Positions 17,458 through 26,550 of a stretch of DNA of 64,000 nt are shown piece by piece. How positions within the stretch are numbered: position 1 is the stretch's first letter; every line of letters begins with the position of its first letter. The translations under genes were made by a program, and so were the position numbers. The notes beneath the pieces are model-generated. The model ran no database searches. It was not told the origin of the DNA and was given only the letters and a program-made list of their open reading frames with translations. The stretch lies in contig NC_018259.1 in assembly GCF_000227135.1 (NCBI RefSeq), positions 1,172,805 through 1,236,804 of the forward strand. The letters run 5' to 3'. The stretch comes from Leishmania donovani. Taxonomy: Eukaryota; Euglenozoa; Kinetoplastea; Trypanosomatida; Trypanosomatidae.

Positions 17458-18603
17458 ATGAAACATTTTTTCGCCTTGCGTTCTTGGTGCCAGCACCTAT
17501 CGCGGCGCGCATCTTGGTCATCCTGACGTGTCTGGCCGGAACCATGGCCGGGCTGGCTCTCTGCCTCTTTTCACTCGATGCAACTCGGCTCTCCGGCATT
17601 TCTCACACCGGCGACCCGGCTGAAGCGGAGCGGTCAAGGCGGCTGCTCTCGATTCTCGAGAAGCTTCACTGGCTATTGATTGCTCTCCTCACGTGGAATG
17701 ACTTCGCGCTTGAGATGCTGCCATTGATTCTCAGGACACTTCTTCCCTTAGTGATGATTGTCACCTCTGTCGCGGTCACACTCCTTTTCTGTGAGATTCT
17801 TTCAAGGGCTTTTTTCATTCAGAATGCATTCGAGGTGTCCGCTTTCTTGTCTCCCTTTATTCGTGTTCTCATGTGTATCACGGCCCCTGTGGCATGGCCG
17901 ATAAGCCAGCTGTTGGGTGGTGTTGTGGGCGACAAGGATGCCGTCTTTTTCCAGCTCCGCGAGCTGCGCGACGTTATTCGAATACAAGCCGTGTGAGCAG
18001 AGAAGGGGAAAGCGCGCGGAAGTGGAGGAGGACAGCGTCGAAAGTCAGGAAAACGGCGAGGAAAACCTCACAAAGAAGGGGATCATGCTGATGCGCAACG
18101 TGCTCGGTTTTTCAGAGAGCACCGCGAAAGACATGGTACAACTTCCAATCGAAAAAAATGTACAAGTGGCACATCGACATCCTTCTCTTTCCATACGTCA
18201 TTGCAGAGGTGTTCGCCAAGGGATACAACTTCATCCCAGTCTACGAGAACGCCGACGCCTCAGCAAACGTGACGCAAATCCTCATGGCAAAGATGGTCAT
18301 CGTGCTCATTTACCGATCCGAGTCTGAGGGTGTGTGCGTTGGAAATATGCAGCTGGTGCTGCTTCAGCGCTTCAAAGGCAGCACCATGTCCACTAAGGTC
18401 TTTGTTCACCTGCAAGGCATTGCGCCGTCCGGCGCTGCATTCACAAGCAAGATTGGTGACAAGGTAGGTTGGGCTGCTGACGTTGCGCACCGTCAGTGGG
18501 TAGATTCGCGAGACGACGTTTCAAGCCGAGATGGATCCGCGCAGGCTGTCGCCGATGTGGGTGATGGTGCGCTCATGGAGAGGTTTTGGAGAATGGGCCA
18601 GTA
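17458..18603 (+). pseudogene. Decayed CNNM/CorC-like (DUF21-CBS) paralogue
   Basis: A broken relative of the intact gene at 19418-20656. Frame A to the stop at 17996 retains the DUF21 membrane part: MAGLALCLFSLDATRL against MAGLIISVFSLDKDRL, EMLPLILRTL against EMLPLLFNVL, and ITAPVAWPISQLL against VTAPISWPVGKVL. It has lost the family GEIIPE motif (FCEILSRAF here). After the stop, homology resumes in a second frame (MLMRNVLGFSESTAKDM, about 18086-18136) and then a third (GYNFIPVYENADASANVTQIL, about 18220-18283, the CBS-domain region). So one stop and two frame changes separate the parts. Could also be a shortened membrane protein, but the downstream remnants argue for decay. Confidence 0.75.
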
Positions 18604-19417
18604 GCCCATAAATGTGATCAGCCGACCCAGCACCTTGAACGTCTGTTTCGCCTTAATCCCAGCCGTTCCTCCACATAAGAGGTCAGTACGGCGCGCCGAC
18701 TCGGCTGAGCGACTCAGCATTGCTGTAAGCACAGGCGAAGCGTCTCCTCTACACCAGTACTCAGTGAAAGCTGCCGTGGGAGCTTTTTTCCTCCTTCACG
18801 GTGCCTCAAAGAGCGTATTTCGCTGGGCACCTCTATTTTGGTTTCATGGATTTGTGTCTTGGATGGAGCATCAAGACCCTCTTTTGTTTTCTTTTGCTTG
18901 CAGAAAGAGGCCAGGTTGATTCTACAGTGTCAAAAGAGAGCACAACTCAGCCGAAGGAGGCATACGTGACTCGGTGCGTGAAAGTTCAAAGTGCCGGATG
19001 AACTCTCTCTCGTCTCGGGGCCGCCTCATCGTCTCTCTCTCACGAAGGTTTCACGGGCCGAGGTACGCACTGATGCACATTTCAGTGTCGATTCGGGCTT
19101 CACGACACGACGTTTCACTTGGTTCTGTTCTGCATCTCATTTTTCCCTCTCTTCTACATCTTGTTTCTCCCCTGCTCTCCGCGCTGTTTCTCTTACGCAA
19201 CGATGCCGATGTGTGGGCATAGGTGCAAACGCACCGATTTGGCGCCGTTGGGAAAGTTTGCGAAGAGGTGCATTGTGCGTGGTCTGAACGAAGAAGGAAC
19301 AAGAAAGGGTATCGTGGCCTAGATTGCCGTGCCCTAGCGCCATCTTCTGCAGCGCAAGCTGCGCCCTTAACTTCTGCGTTCTTCTTCACACGCACATAAG
19401 CATCTCCAACAAAACTC
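18604..19417. other. Intergenic
   Basis: About 800 bases of C/T-rich DNA with no convincing frame. It includes the 3' remnant of the pseudogene and the splice-acceptor zone of the intact CNNM gene (AG candidates at 19399-19400 and 19426-19427). Confidence 0.5.
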
Positions 19418-20656
19418 ATGTACACAGTCTCACACACTTCCCCGATGGCGAACGGCTACAGCGTACTCGGTGTGCCGGTTGACGTGTCGATTTGGACGTT
19501 GATGGTGATTATCACGGCGCTGGTGGTGCTAGCGGGGTTAATGGCGGGCCTCATCATCAGCGTCTTCTCGCTCGACAAGGATCGGCTGAAGGTGCTCGCA
19601 CAGCGATCGGAGACAGTGGAGGGGCAACGCGCGCGCCGGCTGCTGCTCGTCTTGCAGAATCCGCACTGGGTACTCGTTACTCTCGTCGTTGTCGACTCCG
19701 CCGCAACTGAGATGCTGCCGCTGTTGTTCAATGTCCTTTTTTCCCCCGTCGAGGCAGTCATCATGTCCGTGATCCTGCTGGTCGTCTGCGGGGAGATCAT
19801 ACCCGAAGCAGTGTTCACGCATCACGCACTGGCGCTGGGCTCAGCGTTGGCTTATCTAGTGCTGGTGCTAATGGCAGTCACAGCACCAATATCGTGGCCC
19901 GTTGGGAAAGTGCTAGACTGGTGCGTTGGGAGCCGATCAGGTGTCGCCTTCAAGCGTGGCCAGCTGCGCGAGGTGGTCCGATATCGAGCCGCCCAGCTTT
20001 ATGGCATCCATGGAGACGATGACGACGAGACCGCGCCGCCGCGCGAGAGCAGCCTGGACACACGAGAGCCGCGCTTGATGCACCAGCTTGAGACCCAAAT
20101 AATGCTGGGGGTCTTGAGCCTATCGGAGTACGTCGGGTCCTCTGTGTTGAAGAAGAGCATTCGGGCAACTTTCACTGTCCATCGTGACGCCGTTGTTAGC
20201 AAGCGGATGGTACAGAGCATGGTGACGCACAAACTAACTCACATTCCCGTGTACAGCGACGTCGGAAACCCATCTAACGTCACGCAAGTATTGGAGCTTC
20301 GGCTTTTGCTCTTCTTTGCTTACTGCGAGGAAGGAGCTTCGATTCGCATCCGGGATCTCCCACTCCTGCCGCTGCCTCGGTACAGCGCAGACACGCCGTG
20401 CAATTTGCTTCTGGACTACCTCCGTGCTTCTCCTCTCCAGGTAGCCGCGCTCACGAGCCCAGATAACGCTGCCAGCGTTGTTGGCATCATCTCAGCATCG
20501 GACGTAGTGGAGCTTGTGCACAAAACCTCGTTCGATACCGCCTACGTGGAGTCTCACCGGCCGCAGCAAGGCAGTGTCGTGCAGTCCTTTCGCGCACACA
20601 ACGCCTCCATGACTCACGAGACAAACCAGATGTTACTGAACGACATGAGCACGTGA
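19418..20656 (+). CDS. CNNM/CorC-like metal-transport mediator (DUF21 + CBS pair)
   Basis: A 412-residue membrane protein of the ancient conserved domain protein family, linked to Mg2+ (or other divalent metal) efflux. Residues about 25-185 form DUF21 with three to four hydrophobic helices and the motifs MAGLIISVFSLD, EMLPLLFN and CGEIIPEAVF. Residues about 225-375 hold the CBS-pair region with THIPVYSD and a SVVGIISASDVVELV end that is typical of a second CBS domain. A Ser/His-rich tail follows. There is no cyclic-nucleotide-like C-terminal domain as in animal CNNMs. The first ATG after an acceptor is 19418; ATG 19445 is the alternative. It lies in tandem with the decayed copy at 17458-18603. 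Confidence 0.85.
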   Translation: MYTVSHTSPMANGYSVLGVPVDVSIWTLMVIITALVVLAGLMAGLIISVFSLDKDRLKVLAQRSETVEGQRARRLLLVLQNPHWVLVTLVVVDSAATEMLPLLFNVLFSPVEAVIMSVILLVVCGEIIPEAVFTHHALALGSALAYLVLVLMAVTAPISWPVGKVLDWCVGSRSGVAFKRGQLREVVRYRAAQLYGIHGDDDDETAPPRESSLDTREPRLMHQLETQIMLGVLSLSEYVGSSVLKKSIRATFTVHRDAVVSKRMVQSMVTHKLTHIPVYSDVGNPSNVTQVLELRLLLFFAYCEEGASIRIRDLPLLPLPRYSADTPCNLLLDYLRASPLQVAALTSPDNAASVVGIISASDVVELVHKTSFDTAYVESHRPQQGSVVQSFRAHNASMTHETNQMLLNDMST

Positions 20657-21404
20657 CGGCGAACGTGGAACGAAGCCGCGCCTGCATGGTTTTGTCTAGT
20701 GTGCCTCTTTTCATCAATGTTGCCGCTGCTTTCCTATTTGCTCACTCAAGTGCACTGGCGTTTATCTTTTGTTTTGTGTTTGCTCTCTTGCGCTTTCCTC
20801 ATCACGTACCGCTGTCTCAGCGACAGCTGCTCCAAGGTTCAAAATATGGCGAAAAAAAAAGCCAATCAGAATATACACTGTGCCAGTGAGAGTGTTTTGT
20901 TGTGAGAAGTCTTGGCGAGTGGTGTCTTCTGCCTTTGTTGCGCATTGGTGGCCGAAGAGAGTTTCCTCTCTGTCCCAGTCGAGGACGAGACAGATGCGAT
21001 CGCTTTCATCGCTGAACACACCCTGAGGATGATAACCCGCCCCCTGCAACCCTGTCTTTCCCTCCTCTCTCGTTTCACTCTCGTGCCCACTCCCTTCTTG
21101 TTCTCCCATTCTCTTCCCATTCTTTTCCCAGTCTCCCTCCCCTCCCCCCATACACGCGTGCACTGTCTGAGATCCACGAAGAAATAACGAGGGCCTTCGC
21201 ATTTCCTCTTCCTCTTTTGTTTTCCATCTTTTAAAGCGACAACGTCTGCGCAATCGCTTTTTTCTTCTGCCTCACCTCCTCTGCACCATCATCAGCAACA
21301 AGAAGGCAGAACAAAGACACACCCCGACGCACCGCTACCTCTTCCGTTTTTGTCGATCCGTCTCTGTGTGTGAGCTCATTGCCAGGTGCTTGTCGTAACC
21401 GAAG
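20657..21404. other. Intergenic
   Basis: About 750 bases. Long C/T-rich tracts at 21040-21160 and 21195-21300 mark the acceptor region of the next gene. No gene supported. Confidence 0.5.
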
Positions 21405-24032
21405 ATGTCGACTCGCAACGGCCGACGTGGCATGGGCCCCTTTGGCGCCAACAAGCCGAGCGGCGTGCGGATGAACCGCAAGAACCTCCGCAGCGTGCGT
21501 GAGGTGACCCTGGACCACTACGATGCCGAGTACATGTATCTGCGCGAAAACGAGCTTATCAGCTTTGACTGTGACGTGAAGATGGAGCAGCTTCTCGTAC
21601 TTGATCTGTCCATCAACGAGATCACCGGCGCCGTCGACTTCCTGAAGCGCACGCCCCATCTTCACCACCTCTACATGACCGGAAACAAGATCGACACCCT
21701 CGCCGGGATTTCCAACTTTGCCGCCATCGAGACGCTCTGCCTCAGCGACAACGCCATCAGCTCGTTTGCGGGTCTTGAGAACTTGCCGAACCTGCGCGTG
21801 CTCTCGCTGAACTTCAACAACATCACGAGCTTCGAAAGTTACCCGACCTTGCCTAACCTGCACACACTTAACCTGGTGGGCAACCCCATCACAGATGCCC
21901 CCAACTACCGTTCCATGGCTATCGCGGTCAACGGGCTGAACCTCGTCTCCGTGGACGGAAACCCGGTGCAGGTCGAGGAGCGCGCTGAGGCAGATAAGTA
22001 CAAGGGCAAGGTCGTCCACTGCGTGCGCGAGGGCTTCACGGTCGAGGGCGAGAACCCGGAGAAGGCCGCTGCCGCCTTCATGGTGAAGATGCAGCGCAAC
22101 CGCCAGGATGCCAAGTACCTGCAGCTGTGCTCCATCAACCTCGCTCCTGTTTCGGAGGAGGGCGGCGACATCATGGAGGGTGACCCAGTGGCGCTGTCGC
22201 TGTGCATGCAGGATGTGCGCCCGTACGCGCAGCGCACCACGGAAGTTTTCCAGTCCAGCTACCTGTACCCTGTCATCTTCAAGGTGTCCGGCGAGGCCTC
22301 GGAGGTGTTCGTGGTGGGGTCCATGAACAACTGGACGGAGCCGATAAGCCTCGAGCGATGCGTTGAGGGCGACGAGGTATACTTCCACACAACCCTGTAC
22401 CTCCCCGCGGGCGACTACGAATACCGCTACATCGTGGACGGTGTGGAGAAGGTGTCTGAAGCAAACAGCATGCCCTCCAAGTACAAGCAGGGCTTCTGCA
22501 ACATCTACAAGGTGGCGGAGCTGGAGCCGCAGGAGGAGGATCAGGACACAATCCTTCACATCCGTTGGATGCGCAGCTCCCCGAGCGGCTCGTATGAGGT
22601 GATTGAGGACGAGAACACACTCACCTACACACCGACGACGGCGGACATCAACTGCTGCCTGCGCGTTGAGGTGCTGGCCTACGTCAACGGTGAGTTCTCC
22701 TTCCTCTACTTTGACATCTCGACGCCGACCAAGCCGGCCCCGCCACAGTGCCCACGTCTCGAGGTGACCGGGGTGGCGGTGGAGGGTGGTCTGCTGACGG
22801 CAGAGGCAGACTACTTCGGCGGCATCGAGGGCAACTCGTCTCTCGTGTGGTACCGCATCTCGCCAAGCGGCGATGAGGTGGCTGTGGACGTCATGGACCC
22901 GTGGGCTGGCTACGAGGTGACTCGCCACGATATCGGGTGCCGCATCCGTGCCGAATTCACACCTGTCCGCAACGACTGGGCCGCGGGCGAGCCCAAGTCC
23001 GTGACGACGGACCCTGTGATCGCCTGCTCCCCGGAGTGCCGAACCATCAAGATCATCGGCAACCTGGCCGAGGGCAGCCAGCTGGATGTGGATGTCGAGT
23101 ACAAAGGCGGTGAGGAGGGCGACAGCTTCTACCAGTGGCTGCGCAAGGCGGGCAGCAAGAACGATTACACACCCATCTCTGGGGCCAACGGCACCAAGTA
23201 CGTAGTGAAACCGGAGGACGTGGGCCAGTACTTGGCCGTAGAGTACACTCCAGCCAATGCGGAGGGCGTCGTCGGTGAGACATGCCGCTGTGTCTTGAAC
23301 AACCCAATCGAGGCTGCCGTGCCCAGCGTGAGCCACCTCACCATTGTTGGTGAGCTCATGGAGCAGCACACCCTGACCCTCGAGTATGACTACACAGGCG
23401 GCCAGAGCGGCGCGCACATGATCCAGTGGTACCGCCGCGACAAGAAGCGAAGCCACATGACAAAGATCGGGTCGCCGAACAACAACTTTGTGACTCTGAC
23501 CAACAAGGATGTGGGGTGCTCGATCGAGGTCTCGCTCACGCCGGTGCGCCTCGATGGCGTAACGGGTAAGGTTGTGACGGCAAAGCGCGCCGGCACCGTG
23601 GAGCCGTGCGCGCCGGAGGTGAAGCTGCTCAACATTGTGGGGGATCCGGTCGTGGGCAAGGAACTCCAGCTTCAGGTGGAGTACTGCGGCGGGACGGAGG
23701 GTGAGTCGATCGTAAAGTGGGAGGTCGAGGATCCCCAAACCAATGAGTTCAACGTCGTCGCCGCGAATGCGAAGGTCTACACGGTGAAGGGGACGGACGC
23801 GGACAAGATGCTGAAGGTGACCTACACCCCCGTGCGCAGTGACGGCGACCAGGGCGCCCCCAAGACGCGCATGGTGCAGGTGAAGGGACAGGAAGATACG
23901 TCAGCGGCAGTGGCGCCTCAGGCGGCTGCTTTGCCAACTATATCGATGTCCTTGACGTCGTCGACGCAGATTTCGCTCACGTCATCCGAGGAGTCGAGCA
24001 TGAGTATCTCGCTTCATGAAGTCTCCGCCTAG
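21405..24032 (+). CDS. AIR9: AIR9-like microtubule-associated protein (LRR + A9 repeats)
   Basis: An 875-residue protein. Residues about 50-190 are SDS22-type leucine-rich repeats (LLVLDLSINEI, LHHLYMTGNKI, IETLCLSDNAI, LRVLSLNFNNI, LHTLNLVGNPI). Residues about 285-350 resemble the AMPK-type glycogen-binding/CBM48 E-set fold (VFVVGSMNNW, GDYEYRYIVDG). From about 375 to 830 come A9 repeats of roughly 95 residues, each with GG.EG/GQ-x-S...WYR followed by a Y/F-x-V...D-hydrophobic-G core and TPVR. A Ser/Thr-rich tail ends the protein. LRR plus A9 repeats define AIR9, known from plants and kinetoplastids. In T. brucei the homologue is cytoskeleton-associated and affects nuclear position and cleavage furrow placement. 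Start ATG 21405 follows a good acceptor region. Confidence 0.88.
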   Translation: MSTRNGRRGMGPFGANKPSGVRMNRKNLRSVREVTLDHYDAEYMYLRENELISFDCDVKMEQLLVLDLSINEITGAVDFLKRTPHLHHLYMTGNKIDTLAGISNFAAIETLCLSDNAISSFAGLENLPNLRVLSLNFNNITSFESYPTLPNLHTLNLVGNPITDAPNYRSMAIAVNGLNLVSVDGNPVQVEERAEADKYKGKVVHCVREGFTVEGENPEKAAAAFMVKMQRNRQDAKYLQLCSINLAPVSEEGGDIMEGDPVALSLCMQDVRPYAQRTTEVFQSSYLYPVIFKVSGEASEVFVVGSMNNWTEPISLERCVEGDEVYFHTTLYLPAGDYEYRYIVDGVEKVSEANSMPSKYKQGFCNIYKVAELEPQEEDQDTILHIRWMRSSPSGSYEVIEDENTLTYTPTTADINCCLRVEVLAYVNGEFSFLYFDISTPTKPAPPQCPRLEVTGVAVEGGLLTAEADYFGGIEGNSSLVWYRISPSGDEVAVDVMDPWAGYEVTRHDIGCRIRAEFTPVRNDWAAGEPKSVTTDPVIACSPECRTIKIIGNLAEGSQLDVDVEYKGGEEGDSFYQWLRKAGSKNDYTPISGANGTKYVVKPEDVGQYLAVEYTPANAEGVVGETCRCVLNNPIEAAVPSVSHLTIVGELMEQHTLTLEYDYTGGQSGAHMIQWYRRDKKRSHMTKIGSPNNNFVTLTNKDVGCSIEVSLTPVRLDGVTGKVVTAKRAGTVEPCAPEVKLLNIVGDPVVGKELQLQVEYCGGTEGESIVKWEVEDPQTNEFNVVAANAKVYTVKGTDADKMLKVTYTPVRSDGDQGAPKTRMVQVKGQEDTSAAVAPQAAALPTISMSLTSSTQISLTSSEESSMSISLHEVSA

Positions 24033-26550
24033 CTGGCGCAGCCGAGGGGCGATGGTGAGATTTTTACCGAGGCGAAGACGCATAACTCGGACGAGGAAAT
24101 TCACGCTTACACAGAAATGGTTGAGTCGGCGGGATGACCTGTATCGACGTCCACGTCCAGCTGTACTTGTTGAGCCCACCACTGCCGCATGCACGACCAT
24201 TGCGGTGGTTTCGAAAACACAGGTAGTGCAAGGCTACACTTCTTTGCTAGTCGCATCTGTGTGTGCGTTGACGCGTGAGAAAGCAGGTAGGGATGCAGCC
24301 TGGTGCTTCTACGCTCGTGGCAGCCTACTCAACGGTTTTATTTTTCGAAAGGCCGAGGAAAGACGTTTCGCCTGCTCTCTGCATGCACTAGCGCGGTAGT
24401 GTGGCGCTAGACAAGCACAGTGAGATGTGGTTGTATGTCGGACTGCACGAGCGAGCAGCGATGGTAGAATGCCTCGACCACTTTTTTTCATAATCGCTTT
24501 CATAGGCTCTGAAGGCTCCACCCTGCTCTCCCCTACCTCTCTCCCTCTCCCTGCATTTGTCGATGAGGGACGCATGTGTTGGGCTGGCAACATTGCATTT
24601 TTTCCCTCTCTTGCATGCGGCTACACATTTTTTTTTCCTTGTTCTCTCCCTGTATCGCTGATACGGAAGCTTCGCTTTCACGTATCGACTCTTCTCTTGA
24701 GACGAAAAAAAGATGAAGAAACGAAAAAAAAAAGGCAAACAAAGCAGCAACTGCAGGGAAACGGAAAAGGCGCACTGTATGGACAAGCTATGTCGTTTTT
24801 ACGTTTTCTGCACTTTTTTTTTGTGTATCCTTTGCGTCTCTCGCCTGTACTGTCTCCTCGTGGGTTCTTCTTTCGTTATTTGCCTTTGCCTTGATGTACT
24901 TCTTTTTGTGTGTTTAACTTTTGACTTTCCCCTTCTCTTTCTTCTCTCCCTTTCTTTTCTTTTTCCGGTCTGTTGTTGGCTGTGACGCAGTGAACCGGTT
25001 GTGCTTGATTTACGTGGTGGCTTGCAACGGAGGATCCGCCGCGTTATATATATATATATATATAAATTCATATATATGTTCAAACCAAGGTGAAAAAAGA
25101 GGCATTTTTGCCTTTATTTCCCCTCACCCTCCGTCAAGCGCAGTGAATCACGCTGGTGAGCGTCGCTTTGCTTGTTTATGTAATGGTTTCTCGCTCTCCA
25201 TATGTCTAGGTGCGAATGGATGCGCCCGCATACGCTTTCGATTGAGGGAATGCACGTGTTTCTTCCTGTACCTCCCTCTCTCTACAGAGCCGAAAAGGGA
25301 AAACGAAACTTGATCGGTGAGGATAATGGCTGACTAGATCTTGTGTGCGTGTTATCAAGGAACCTCAGGAGGAAAGAAACCCAAGGTTCTTGTATCAGCC
25401 ATGAGTCGTCTTTGATGGGTAGCGATGACAAGCGACACTCTCGGCATCTATACATTCTGTGTATCCCGCCATTGGGATCGGGTGTGTACATGTCGCCGTT
25501 TCATTTTTTTTTCTCGAATCCCACCGCGTGGCATCTCTCCCAGATCCAGCCAGCATGAGACGAAAGCGGATAGGAACGTGAGGTACCACAGCTGGCTGCA
25601 AGGGTGCGCAGATGTATTGTTCCATTCTTTTATGTGCAGCAATCCAGTGGCCACGCGCTCCTCATTGGCCTCTGGAAGCTGACGTGTGCCTTCAATTCAA
25701 GCACTGCCCATATGAATATGTGTCTGTGTGCGACTATATTGTTTTCATTGCCTCGTCTTCTCTCTCGCTGTTGATGCTCTTGTGAAGGTATTTTGTCTTC
25801 CGTTGTTTTTTTCGTGACTATAGATAGGATTTGTGTCTGTATAGGCTATGCGCCAGAAAAAAAGATCAAGGAAAGGGAACAAGTACTGCAGCAGTTCGAC
25901 AGGGGCACCTGGAGTCACTCGGACCCGCTTCTCCACTCTTCCTCACGGCGCTCCTTCTCTACAAGTCTATACGGGAGACCGTTGTGGTTTTTGTTTTGGG
26001 CCTGACCATGCTGCCGTGCGATGGGGCTCAAAAGCGCTGCCAACGGTTGCTTTTGTGTCGCCTGAAGAGGTATCTCTCTCTGAGCAGCTACGTGGCGGTT
26101 GCTTCTTCCATGAATACACACGGACGTGAGGTAGTCGGTGCTTCCTCTCATTTCAGGCTTCTTGTGCCATATCGTTGATTCTCCCCATCACCTCCCACCT
26201 TTCTTTCGTTGCGGTTCTCGGAAGGGATGCAGCAATCCATCAGCTGACGTGTCGTGATACTGTCGCACGTTGCCTTTCGCCCACGATCGTGCGAAAGCCT
26301 TCCGTTATGGGTGTGCGGAGACGAGGTGAGGGGGCTTATCGTTCTTACTCTCTCGGTGCTGGGCAACAGTCGGTTGGCGAGTCGAAGGCGTCAGCTTCTA
26401 CGCACTCACACACAGAGGCATACCCACCACGGCACTCACTTCGGCAACCAAGGATTGTGGGAGCTGCAGCCTTTTCTCTGCGCATACGCTTTCTGCCGTT
26501 GTATTTTGGGTGTCTTTTACTACTTCTATCACCTCTGTGCCCTTTTCTAC
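24033..26550. repeat. Long intergenic region with TA repeat 25045-25078
   Basis: About 2.5 kb without a supported gene. A TA dinucleotide run (25045-25064, continued at 25071-25078) is flanked by very pyrimidine-rich DNA (24600-24960). Short frames are many but look like chance. The 3' end contains the leader of the EngB gene, whose likely acceptor AG is at 26469-26470. Confidence 0.55.

Noticed and set aside
21231..23738. 835-codon open frame antisense to the AIR9-like gene
   Set aside because: The plus-strand product has clear LRR and A9 domains. The antisense frame follows from third-position GC bias, runs against transcription and resembles nothing known.
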